NCBI RefSeq assembly: GCF_036016755.1
Contig: NZ_JAYXIH010000012.1
Location: 1-64,000, forward strand
Length of the DNA: 64,000 nucleotides
Origin: Aurantimonas coralicida_A
GTDB taxonomy: Bacteria > Pseudomonadota > Alphaproteobacteria > Rhizobiales > Rhizobiaceae
Direction of reading: 5' to 3'
Position 1 is the first letter of the stretch, and every line of letters starts with the position of its first letter. Below the pieces are notes generated by a model. It searched no databases, was not told the DNA's origin, and worked only from the letters and a program-made list of their open reading frames with translations. Shown in pieces: positions 54,198 through 62,328 of the stretch. Both the position numbers and the translations under genes were made by a program.

Positions 54198-54752
54198 CTA
54201 TAGCCATTTGATGAGCACCCTTTGGGCGTCGATGCCCGCTTCCTCCAGCATCTCGTCCACTCGCTGATTCGCCAGTATAGCCGGGTGTCGCTTGCGCGAG
54301 ACCGTTATGAAACCGTTACGTTCATAGAGCGCCGCTTGACGGCAGTTGTCGACAGTAGCTGGTATGCCAACGGCCCGATGGTCAAACCACCGTGCCCTCT
54401 GCGTCACAGCGGCGATGAGGGCGCTGGCGATGCCCCGGCCTCGGTGCGGCGTTAGGACGCGGTGATCGGCGAGCCAATAGAGATCCCCCCGCTCTTGCGC
54501 CGCGGCGTAGCCGACGGGTTGGCCGTCGCGCTTGGCCGCGGCGACGAAAATTTCGTGGGACAGCAGGAATCGGACGAAATCCGGCAGCGTTGATGGCTCC
54601 GCTGGTATTTCGTTCGAAGGCTCCGGCGGCCGGGTGGCTGCCTCCTGGCGGATCGCCAGCAATGAATCGGCCTCGCCGGGCTCCATCATGCGAATGCGGT
54701 AGCCTTTCGGCGCCAGACCCTTGAATGCTTTGCGCCCCGGCTTCTTGCCCAT
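54198..54752 (-). CDS. GNAT-family N-acetyltransferase
   Basis: 184 residues. YRIRMMEPGEADSLLAIRQEA starts the fold, the acetyl-CoA loop is LTPHRGRGIASALI (motif A, RGRGxA), and IPATVDNCRQAALYERNGFITVSRKR is motif B. A basic N-terminus (MGKKPGRKAFKG) precedes it. Substrate unknown. AT content is slightly higher than upstream genes. Confidence 0.8.
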   Translation of the reverse strand: MGKKPGRKAFKGLAPKGYRIRMMEPGEADSLLAIRQEAATRPPEPSNEIPAEPSTLPDFVRFLLSHEIFVAAAKRDGQPVGYAAAQERGDLYWLADHRVLTPHRGRGIASALIAAVTQRARWFDHRAVGIPATVDNCRQAALYERNGFITVSRKRHPAILANQRVDEMLEEAGIDAQRVLIKWL

Positions 54753-54913
54753 GGCTTCCCGTGCCGGAGAGCGGCCGCTAGATCACATCAAATCGGATCG
54801 ATCTTATCCGATTTCCTACGACGCGATCGATTTCCGTTGCCGAGCCCGCCAACCGTGTGGTCGGCTTCGAGCTCCCAAGCGGTCTTTGGTTGATAGCTTA
54901 CGTCATTCTGGTT

Positions 54914-55874
54914 TTAGACTTTGAGCCGAAACATATGGGTTGCGAATGTCTTGTCGGACAGGCGGCGAAGCAGAGCGCCAATTGCTGCAGTTGCCACCAG
55001 GGCAAAAGCGAGCCTCCCGGCAAGAACGCCGTAAACATCAGCGCCCAGTGAGATGACGATGATGGTGTCCTCGATCACGCTATGCGCGAAGCCCATGAGC
55101 ACGCATGATAGAAATATCTGACGCGGTTGTATTGTACCCGATTGGGCTTCACGGATCAGAAGGCCCGCTCCGTAGGAAATTCCCAGAAACAAACCGACAG
55201 CGGTGAGATGTCCGGCTTCACCCCGGATACCGGCAAGGCGCAACAGCGGTGAAAGCGCGGTCATCATCAATTCCAGCACGCCGGTCACCTTAAGGATTTC
55301 AAGGCCCCAAGACAGGGCAACGAGGATGATGAGCATCCAGACCATGGTCTCGCCGAGACCACGGAAAAAATCAGCCCAATCGGGTGTGGCGCTCATCGGC
55401 ATCCAGGTCGGGTTGACCGGAGCCGCCAAATAGCCCGTGGCAACCAGAAAATGGTGCAGCAGAAAAGCGTAGAGCAGGCCACCTGAAATGCGCAGCGTGG
55501 TCGATACGATCATGCCCGGGCCGGCCTTCTGAATGATCTTCTGCTCGATCGGCAGACCGTGTGCGAACAGGATGAGGGCCGAGAAAACCGTTACATCCGC
55601 CACGCTGAGCGAGGACACAGGAACCAGAGTGAAAATGAGCGGGACAGCGCCCCATATTCCGACGAGCATTGCCGTCAGCCAAGCCAGACCCAGTTCCTGG
55701 GGTAGCCCGACGAGGTTCATGACAGGCTCGAAAACCGGTGCCACCGCCTTGATCACCCCCATCCTCGACAACAGTTCGGTGATGATGGTGATGGGAACCC
55801 ATGATCCGGGCAAGCATCCAGTAAATTTCAAGCGATTCCGGTGTTTTACGCAGGATGGTCATCACGAACGGCAT
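54914..55874 (-). pseudogene. Frameshifted nucleoside-recognition (Gate) domain membrane protein
   Basis: Two overlapping frames make one protein. The N-terminal frame starts at ATG 55874 with AGGAG upstream (MPFVMTILRKTPESLEIYWMLARIM). The C-terminal frame continues VPITIITELLSRMGVIKAVAPVFEP through to 54914 with about seven membrane segments. The join is a run of three C (GGG on the coding strand) at 55798-55800: one extra base breaks the frame. Gate-domain proteins transport or sense nucleosides, ions or amino acids. It is either a recent pseudogene, a sequencing error or a programmed frameshift. Divergent from the Lrp gene. Confidence 0.7.
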
Positions 55875-55994
55875 CAGAGGCTCCTTTGAGGTTGCCTCAA
55901 TTTTCCTAACCCGAGCAGCTTCGAACTTGTGGTCAAAAACTGCATCTAGATGCAATTTTATTGCAAGAGGACTGATGGCGGATAGTCTGCGAGA

Positions 55995-56447
55995 ATGGAT
56001 CGGATCGACCGGAAACTTCTGAATCTTATGCAGCGCGACGCGTCGCGCACAAATGTCGACATGGCCGACGCGGTCGGCCTGTCACCGTCCAGTTGCCTGC
56101 GCCGCCTGCAGCGGCTGCGCAAATCGGGCGTGATCGACCGAACTGTCGCGATCCTGAATCCCGCCAAGGCCGGACGCGTGATCAAGGCACTGGTTACGGT
56201 CGAACTGAAGCTGCACGGCGAGCAGCACATGCGTCGCTTTCTGGACATGGCAGTCACGGAAGAGGCCGTTTCACAGGCCTATGCTGTTACCGGCGAAACC
56301 GATGTCGTGCTGATGCTGCGCCTGCACGATATGGAAGAGTTCGACACTCTCTGCGACAGGCTGTTCCGCGATCAGACCAATGTCGCGCGCTTCTTCACAA
56401 TGATCGTCATCCGGAGCGCCAAAGAGGAAACGGCAATTCGGCTTTGA
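55995..56447 (+). CDS. Lrp/AsnC-family transcriptional regulator
   Basis: 150 residues. The N-terminal helix-turn-helix is LLNLMQRDASRTNVDMADAVGLSPSSCLRRLQRL; the C-terminal RAM ligand domain has AYAVTGETDVVLMLRLHDMEEF. It likely regulates the divergent Gate-domain gene 120 bp away in response to an amino acid or nucleoside; the target is inference from position. Confidence 0.88.
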   Translation: MDRIDRKLLNLMQRDASRTNVDMADAVGLSPSSCLRRLQRLRKSGVIDRTVAILNPAKAGRVIKALVTVELKLHGEQHMRRFLDMAVTEEAVSQAYAVTGETDVVLMLRLHDMEEFDTLCDRLFRDQTNVARFFTMIVIRSAKEETAIRL

Positions 56448-56486
56448 GCGCGCGCCGCTGGCTTTAGAACGAACGGCAGTTCCGTC

Positions 56487-56608
56487 CGCAGAGCGGACCA
56501 ACACGATGTGCGGACATCTCTGTGAAATGGCTTATGCGGGATACTGCCCTAGCCGTCGTAACCCTCGACAATGATCGTGTCGGCCTCGGCATATTGCTGC
56601 CGGAGCGG
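56487..56608. repeat. Direct repeat R1 (duplicate of the DUF1330 3' region)
   Basis: About 120 bp nearly identical to 57701-57855: CGCAGAGCGG, GATGTGCGGACATCT, TGTGCGGGATAC-like and CTAGCCGTCGTAACCCTCGAC segments occur in the same order. R1 lacks about 35 bases present in R2, which there form a terminator hairpin. R1 and R2 bracket the MerR-SDR gene pair. Confidence 0.75.
56549..56608 (-). pseudogene. DUF1330 C-terminal remnant
   Basis: Reading the minus strand gives PLRQQYAEADTIIVEGYDG and a TAG stop. That matches the end of the intact DUF1330 protein (AIRQRYAEAEMIIVEGYDG) at 14 of 19 positions. Upstream of this the similarity stops abruptly, so only the last 19 codons survive. Confidence 0.75.
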
Positions 56609-56651
56609 CTTGACCTGAAGTCACTCCAGGTCGGTAGTCTTCTCAAGGCAG

Positions 56652-57038
56652 ATGGATCTCGGGACCTTGAATGACATGAAAATCGCGGAAGTGGCTGCGA
56701 AATGCGGCTTGAGCATCGACACAATACGATATTACGAGAAGGCTGGCATTTGCCCTGCCGTCCGCCGGGGGTCTGATGGAAAGCGACGCTTCTCACCGGA
56801 GGACGTGGATTGGCTGACCCTTCTCGCATCCCTTCGCGAAACAGGGATGCCGACCAAGGCGATGAAACACTTCGCCGGGCTCTACCAGCAGGGAGACGGG
56901 ACAGTCTCCGAGCGGAAGACGATGCTCCTTGAGCACGAGAAGCGTCTGCAGGTCCAACAAGCATTACTCGCGAAGTGCAGAAAGCTGCTGACCCATAAGC
57001 TCGCGCGATATGACGACATACTGGGAGGCAAATCATGA
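56652..57038 (+). CDS. MerR-family transcriptional regulator
   Basis: 128 residues (an internal ATG at 56676 begins the conserved MKIAEVAAKCGLSIDTIRYYEKAGI and may be the true start; AAGG is closer to 56652). The winged helix-turn-helix is followed by a dimerisation coiled coil (TMLLEHEKRLQVQQALLAKCRKLL). It lacks the clustered metal-binding cysteines of MerR proper, so a drug or redox ligand is more likely. Stop overlaps the SDR start (ATGA). Confidence 0.88.
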   Translation: MDLGTLNDMKIAEVAAKCGLSIDTIRYYEKAGICPAVRRGSDGKRRFSPEDVDWLTLLASLRETGMPTKAMKHFAGLYQQGDGTVSERKTMLLEHEKRLQVQQALLAKCRKLLTHKLARYDDILGGKS

Positions 57039-57634
57039 AAATCATCGTTGTGGGAGCCGAGGGAGATATCGGCGAAGCAGCCTGCGAGGAACTCGGCAGA
57101 CGACACGATCTCGTCCGCGTGGGCCGTTCGAGCGGAGAGATTCAGGTCGATATGTCTGACCGTTCGTCCGTCGATGAGATGTATGCACGCGTCGGCACGG
57201 TGGACGCGGTTGTCTCGACAGCGGGGGATGTGCATTTCGCGCCGCTTGGTGAACATACCGCGGAAACGCTCATGCTTGGCCTGCGTCAAAAGGTGATGGG
57301 ACAGATCAACCTTGTCCTTGCCGGATTGAAATCGGTTGTGGAAGGTGGGTCTTTCACACTGACGAGCGGCGTGCTCGATCGCGACCCAATCCGAACGGGC
57401 GTAGGTGCCGCGACGGCGAACGGAGCGCTCGGTGGATTAGTCGTCGGGGCGGCCATTGAGATGCCCCGCCGACTGAGGATCAATGTCGTCAGTCCCGGTC
57501 TATTGGATGTCTCGGTGCCGCGATATGGACAGTGGTTTCCGGGCCACGACCCGGTTTCGTCTGAGCGCGTCGGACGTGCCTATGCGAAGAGCGTCGATGG
57601 CGCGATCACCGGCCAGGTCATCATCGTCGATTAG
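57035..57634 (+). CDS. Atypical short-chain dehydrogenase/reductase
   Basis: 199 residues. The Rossmann nucleotide site reads VVGAEGDIGEAACEEL (GxxGxxG-like) and VVSTAGD replaces NNAG. A Ser is present (LTSGVLDRD), but the expected YxxxK reads AATAN at VGAATANGALGGLV, so Tyr and Lys are missing. SPGLLDVSV matches the SDR PG motif. It may bind NAD(P) without classical catalysis. Co-operonic with the MerR regulator. Confidence 0.8.
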   Translation: MKIIVVGAEGDIGEAACEELGRRHDLVRVGRSSGEIQVDMSDRSSVDEMYARVGTVDAVVSTAGDVHFAPLGEHTAETLMLGLRQKVMGQINLVLAGLKSVVEGGSFTLTSGVLDRDPIRTGVGAATANGALGGLVVGAAIEMPRRLRINVVSPGLLDVSVPRYGQWFPGHDPVSSERVGRAYAKSVDGAITGQVIIVD

Positions 57635-57700
57635 CCCTACACTGCGGTCCTGACGTAGCCTCGATCAAAAGCGGACTTTGACGGACTTCCGCTTCGCCCA

Positions 57701-57855
57701 CGCAGAGCGGATCACCACGATGTGCGGACATCTCCGTGAAATAGCTTGTGCGGGATACCGGCGGAAAGCCGGTTCCCGCTTTTCGTCATCCTGATCTAGC
57801 CGTCGTAACCCTCGACGATGATCATCTCCGCCTCGGCATAGCGCTGCCGGATCGC
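57701..57855. repeat. Direct repeat R2 (intact DUF1330 3' region)
   Basis: The longer partner of R1. It spans the last 20 codons of DUF1330 plus 95 bases downstream and includes the terminator hairpin missing from R1. Confidence 0.75.
57750..57783 (+). terminator. Terminator after the SDR gene
   Basis: GCGGGA-ACCGGC (with a bulged T) pairs with GCCGGT-TCCCGC across the loop GGAAA (57750-57779), then TTTT at 57780-57783. A convincing plus-strand intrinsic terminator, between the SDR gene and the convergent DUF1330 gene. Confidence 0.75.
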
Positions 57856-58089
57856 TTTGGCCTTCTGGTATTGCTCGCTGTGGTAGCAGGCTTTCGCGGT
57901 CTCGACGCTGTCGAAGGCGATGACGACGTTGCGGCTCCGCGCGGTGCCCTCGAGTGCCTCGAACGGCCCGCCGCGGGCAAGGAATGTCGCGCCATATTCG
58001 CGGAACGCCGGCGCGGCGGCCTCGACGTAACCCTTGTAGCCCTCGGGGTCGCGCACGTCGACGCGTGCGATCCAGTAGCCCTTTGCCAT
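57796..58089 (-). CDS. DUF1330 domain protein
   Basis: 97 residues forming one ferredoxin-like alpha/beta barrel unit: MAKGYWIARVDVRDPEGYKGY, ARGGPFEALEG, NVVIAFDSVETAKACYHSEQYQKAK, IIVEGYDG. Family function unknown. GGGAGAG precedes ATG 58089. Lies 59 bases after pyrF on the same strand, an order I have seen in other alphaproteobacteria. Confidence 0.88.
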   Translation of the reverse strand: MAKGYWIARVDVRDPEGYKGYVEAAAPAFREYGATFLARGGPFEALEGTARSRNVVIAFDSVETAKACYHSEQYQKAKAIRQRYAEAEMIIVEGYDG

Positions 58090-58148
58090 CAGTCTCTCTC
58101 CCTTTGTGCGCTTGGCCCCTCCGGCCGGCGCGTTGCTGCGAAGCTTCC

Positions 58149-58874
58149 TTACGCCCTGGAGGCGAGCGCCGCCGCCATCTCGTCGAGGATCGCCGTGGCG
58201 GCCTCGCGCGGGTTTGCGGCCGCAACGATCGGCCGGGCGACGACGAGGTGCGAGGCACCCGCGTGAAGCGCGTCGGCGGGTGTCGAAACCCGCTTCTGGT
58301 CTCCTGCGGGCGCGCCCGATGGCCGGATGCCGGGCGTTACGATCACCATCTGTGGCCCGATCAGCGCGCGCATCTCGGCCGCCTCGTGCGCCGCCGACAC
58401 GATGCCGCCCATGCCGATATCCCTGGCCTGCCCGGCCCGCAGCCGCACGAGGTCCGAGACGCCGTGGGCGTAACCGGCCGTCGTCAGATCGGCGTCGTCG
58501 AGCGAGGTCAGCACCGTGACGCCGAGCAGCGTCAAATCCGTGCCCTTCGCCGCGTCGACGGCGGCCTGCATGGCGTGCGGATAGGCGTGAATCGTCAGCA
58601 TCGAGGCGCCGAGCGCGAGCGCGCTGTCGACCCCCTTGGCCACCGTGTTGGGAATGTCGAGGAGCTTCAGGTCCAGAAACACCCGCTTGCCGGAATTGGC
58701 AAGGTCCGTGACCAGCGGCAGCCCGCCCGCATAGGCGAGTTGATAGCCGATCTTGTACCAAGAGACGGCGTCGCCGAGCGTCTCGACGATCCGCTCCGCC
58801 TCGGCGCGGGTCGAGACGTCGAGCCCGACGATCAGCCGGTCGCGCGCCGCGTTGCTGGCGTTCGCATCGCTCAA
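58149..58874 (-). CDS. pyrF: Orotidine 5'-phosphate decarboxylase
   Basis: 241 residues; final step of UMP synthesis in the cytosol. Landmarks: LIVGLDVSTRAEAERI, WYKIGYQLAY, VFLDLKLLDIPNTVAKGVDSA (catalytic Asp-Lys-Asp region), VTPGIRPSG, and VVARPIVAAANP for phosphate binding. The start is read as TTG 58874: GGGAGGAAGCCCA precedes it and it overlaps the polA stop (TTGA). An in-frame TTG at 58889 is less well spaced. Confidence 0.92.
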   Translation of the reverse strand: MSDANASNAARDRLIVGLDVSTRAEAERIVETLGDAVSWYKIGYQLAYAGGLPLVTDLANSGKRVFLDLKLLDIPNTVAKGVDSALALGASMLTIHAYPHAMQAAVDAAKGTDLTLLGVTVLTSLDDADLTTAGYAHGVSDLVRLRAGQARDIGMGGIVSAAHEAAEMRALIGPQMVIVTPGIRPSGAPAGDQKRVSTPADALHAGASHLVVARPIVAAANPREAATAILDEMAAALASRA

Positions 58875-61789
58875 TGGGCTTCCTCCCAATTGCCGGCGGC
58901 CTTGGCGTCGACCTCGATCGGCACGGTGAGTTCGACGCGCGGCAGCGCCGCCCCCTCCATCACCTGCTTGATGACGGGCAGGCTCGCCTCGACCTGATCC
59001 TCGTCGACCTCGAAGATCAGTTCGTCATGCACCTGCAAAAGCATCTGCGCCGACAGGCCGGCGGCGGCGAGCGCCGGCTCCATGCGGATCATGGCGCGGC
59101 GGATGATGTCGGCGGCGGTGCCCTGGATCGGCGCGTTGATCGCGGCGCGCTCGCTGAAGGCACGCACCGAGGGGTTCGGCCCCCTGATGTCGGGATAATG
59201 CGCCCTCCGGCCGAACAGCGTCTCGACGTAGCCGTGTTCCTTGGCGAAGGTCTTGGTCGCGTCCATGTAGTCCCGAATGCCTGGAAAGCGCTCGAAATAG
59301 CGCTTGATGTAGAGCCCGGCCTCCTCGCGCGGGATCGACAGCTGATTAGCCAGCCCGAAGGCCGAGATGCCGTAGATGATGCCGAAATTGATCGCCTTGG
59401 CGCGCCGCCGCACCATCGGGTCCATGCCCTCGACCGGCAGGCCGAACATTTCCGACGCGGTCATGGCGTGGATGTCGAGCCCCTCGCGAAACGCCTCCTT
59501 CAACTGCGGAATGTCGGCGATATGGGCAAGGATGCGCAGCTCGATCTGGCTGTAGTCGGCCGACACCAGCTTCTTGCCCTTGGGCGCGACGAAGGCGGTG
59601 CGGATCGCCCGTCCCTCCTCGGTCCGCACCGGGATGTTCTGCAAATTCGGCTCGGAGGAGGAGAGCCGCCCCGTCGTCGTCGAGGCCATGGCATAGGAGG
59701 TGTGGATGCGCCCCTGATCGTCCATATGCGCCGGCAGCGTGTCGGTGTAGGTGCCTTTCAGCTTGCTGAGCTGGCGCCAGTCGACGATGCGGCGCGGCAA
59801 TTCGTGGCCCTCGGCCGCCAGTTCCTCCAGCACCCGCGCGTCGGTCGACCACTGCCCGCTCTTGGTCTTCTTGCCGCCGGGCAGGCTCAGTTTGCCGAAC
59901 AGGATTTCGCCGAGCTGCTTGGGCGAGCCCGGATTGAACGCCTCGCCCGCCATCTCGGCGATTTCGGCTTCGAGCCCCGCCTGCTTCTGGGCGAAGCGGC
60001 CCGACAGGCGCGACAGGATCTGCCGGTCGGTCTTGATGCCGCGCTGCTCCATGCGCGCCAGTACCGGCACCAGCGGCCGCTCGAGCCGCTCATAGACCGA
60101 GGCGAGGCCCTCGGCGACGAGGCGTGGCTTCAAGACCTGCCACAGGCGCAGCGTGACGTCCGCGTCCTCGGCCGCGTATTCGGTGACCTTGTCGATCGGG
60201 CAGGCGGCGATCGCCTTGGCGCCTTTGCCGGAACCGCAGAGCTCCTTGTAGGACACCGGCTTGTGGCCGAGGAAGCGCTCCGACAATTCGTCCATGCCGT
60301 GCCCGTCCAGCGAGGACGAGGCGTCGAGGGCGTAGGAGATCAGCATCGTGTCGTCGAAGGATTCGACCGCGATGCCATGCTGGAGCAGGACGAGGTAGTC
60401 GTATTTGAAGTTCTGGCCGATCTTCAGGATCGATGGGTCCTCGAGCACCGGCTTGAGGATTGCCAGCGCTTCATCGAGCGGCAGCTGCGGGCCGATCTCG
60501 TCTTCCGCCGTCTTCTCGGACAGAAGATCCGCCTCGCCGGAGGGCGAGATATGGCCGAGCGGCAGATAGGCGGCGCGGCCCGGACGTGTGGCGAAGGAGA
60601 CGCCGACGAGGTCGCAATTCATCGCCGAAAGCGAGCTGGTCTCGGTGTCGAAGGCGAGAATCCCGGCCTCGCGCGCCTCCCTCATCCAGGCTTGAAGCGT
60701 CGTCGCGTCGCGGATCGTCACATAGGTGGAGCGGTCGAACGTAGCCGAGGTGGCCGCCGCCTTCCGGCTTTCGACGAGGCCCGACGGCGTCAACGGTAGC
60801 CGCGCGTCACCATCGCCATACGGCGCGGACGGATCGAGGTCGGGACCGCGCGCCGGACCCGTGACCGTGATCGCGGCGGTCTCGACCTCGGCGGCATTGG
60901 TGTCGAGCCGCGCGGCGACGCGCCGGGTCAGCGTCGTGAACTCCATCGCCTTGAGGAATGAAATCAGCTTCTCGCCGTCGGGCTCGTGGATGAACAGGTC
61001 GTCGAGCGGGGTATCGAGCGGCGTCGCCTCATCAAGTGTCACCAGACGCCGCGACAGCCGCGCCTGCTCGGCGAATGCGATCAGGTTTTCCCGCCGCTTG
61101 GTCTGCTTGATCTCCGGCGCACGGGCGAGCAACGTTTCGAGGTCGCCATATTCATCGAGCAGCTGCGCGGCCGTCTTCGGGCCGATGCCCGGCACGCCCG
61201 GCACGTTGTCGGACGTGTCGCCGACCAGCGCTTGCAGCTCGATCATCTTGTCCGGATAGACGCCGAATTTCTCCTTCACTTCCTCCGGCCCGAGGCGCTT
61301 GTCCTTCATCTGGTCGTAGAGAATCACGCACGGCCCGACGAGCTGCATCAGATCCTTGTCGGACGACACGATGGTGACATCGCCGCCGGCTTCCAGCGCA
61401 TGGCGCGTGTAGGTCGCGATCAGATCGTCGGCCTCAAAACCCTGCTTTTCGATGCAGGGCAGATCGAAGGCCCGCACCGCCTCGCGGATCAGCGAGAACT
61501 GCGGCACGAGGTCTTCCGGCGGCGCCTCGCGATTGGCCTTGTACTGGTCGTAGAGCTCGTTGCGGAAGGTCTTTGAGGAGTGGTCGAAGATCACCGCGAA
61601 ATGGGTCGGCGCGACGCCAACGGACGTGTCGCGCGATTCCTCGACCAGCTTCCACAGCATATTGCAGAAGCCGGAGACCGCGCCGACCGGCAGTCCGTCG
61701 GATTTGCGGGTTAGCGGCGGCAGCGCGTGATAGGCCCGGAAGATGTAGGCCGAGCCGTCGACGAGGAAGAGATGATCGCCTTTTTGCAT
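58871..61789 (-). CDS. polA: DNA polymerase I
   Basis: 972 residues from ATG 61789, matching the usual alphaproteobacterial start MxKGDHLFLVDGSAYIFRA; an ATG at 61825 would add 12 residues. The 5' nuclease is residues about 1-290 (VIFDHSSKTFRNELYDQYKANR, VSSDKDLMQLV). The 3'-5' exonuclease has FDTETSSL with DxE intact, plus NFKYDYLVL. The polymerase has DYSQIELRILAHIA, RRAKAINFGIIYGISAFGLA and QVHDELIFEV. Full-length and active by motif. Confidence 0.95.
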   Translation of the reverse strand: MQKGDHLFLVDGSAYIFRAYHALPPLTRKSDGLPVGAVSGFCNMLWKLVEESRDTSVGVAPTHFAVIFDHSSKTFRNELYDQYKANREAPPEDLVPQFSLIREAVRAFDLPCIEKQGFEADDLIATYTRHALEAGGDVTIVSSDKDLMQLVGPCVILYDQMKDKRLGPEEVKEKFGVYPDKMIELQALVGDTSDNVPGVPGIGPKTAAQLLDEYGDLETLLARAPEIKQTKRRENLIAFAEQARLSRRLVTLDEATPLDTPLDDLFIHEPDGEKLISFLKAMEFTTLTRRVAARLDTNAAEVETAAITVTGPARGPDLDPSAPYGDGDARLPLTPSGLVESRKAAATSATFDRSTYVTIRDATTLQAWMREAREAGILAFDTETSSLSAMNCDLVGVSFATRPGRAAYLPLGHISPSGEADLLSEKTAEDEIGPQLPLDEALAILKPVLEDPSILKIGQNFKYDYLVLLQHGIAVESFDDTMLISYALDASSSLDGHGMDELSERFLGHKPVSYKELCGSGKGAKAIAACPIDKVTEYAAEDADVTLRLWQVLKPRLVAEGLASVYERLERPLVPVLARMEQRGIKTDRQILSRLSGRFAQKQAGLEAEIAEMAGEAFNPGSPKQLGEILFGKLSLPGGKKTKSGQWSTDARVLEELAAEGHELPRRIVDWRQLSKLKGTYTDTLPAHMDDQGRIHTSYAMASTTTGRLSSSEPNLQNIPVRTEEGRAIRTAFVAPKGKKLVSADYSQIELRILAHIADIPQLKEAFREGLDIHAMTASEMFGLPVEGMDPMVRRRAKAINFGIIYGISAFGLANQLSIPREEAGLYIKRYFERFPGIRDYMDATKTFAKEHGYVETLFGRRAHYPDIRGPNPSVRAFSERAAINAPIQGTAADIIRRAMIRMEPALAAAGLSAQMLLQVHDELIFEVDEDQVEASLPVIKQVMEGAALPRVELTVPIEVDAKAAGNWEEAH

Positions 61790-61825
61790 GGGCCGGAGAT
61801 AGCTTGGCGCCGGGTCCAAGTCCAT

Positions 61826-62328
61826 CGTTACATCGGCGTCTCCGCGAAGGCCGCGCGGGGCCAGAACGAGGCACTCCCATCGCCGCCCTCCTGACCCTGC
61901 GGGGGCGCCAAATCATAAGCTTCACTTGCGCTTGCAACGACGTCTTGTTTGTTACAAAAAATTCAGGTTGCCATCACAGGTATTTTACGCGCATGCGGGC
62001 GCGCGGCCTTGATTTATTTCCACCCGAGTCGCATTTTAACTTAGGCGATGCCTCAAGGTGTCGCGTTCGGCCGAAGCACGTCCCCCGCTTTAAGCCGAAT
62101 AGAGAGCGATGCGGCCCTCTTCCCCCTCTCCAGGGCGCGCGCTCGCTGAAAGCGAGAGAGTCGTTGCGGTGTATCCCCCTCCAGGCCGCGGCGGCTCTCT
62201 TTGCGTTTGGGATTACGTTACGTCATTATCCATCTGGCCAAGCCGCAAATCGTCACCACCATCCTGGCCATACGTCGGTTTTCGCATAAATTCTCTGCCG
62301 GCCCGTCGCGAGCCCCGGAATCGCACCC
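61826..62328. other. About 500-bp gap upstream of polA
   Basis: The polA-proximal half is AT-rich (runs such as GTTACAAAAAATTC near 61950 and TTGATTTATTTCC near 62010) and probably holds the polA promoter. The rest is GC-rich with no supportable gene, repeat or tRNA. Frames crossing it are shadows. Confidence 0.4.

Noticed and set aside
55371..55955. Protein frame containing five consecutive histidines
   Set aside because: The His run is the out-of-frame reading after the frameshift of the Gate-domain gene, not a metal-binding motif.
56652..57634. Mercury-resistance module, because of the MerR regulator
   Set aside because: The regulator lacks the metal-binding cysteine pattern and no mer transport or reductase gene is present.
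58874..60799. 641-codon plus-strand frame opposite polA
   Set aside because: Antisense shadow produced by high GC at third positions; polA has all catalytic motifs on the minus strand.
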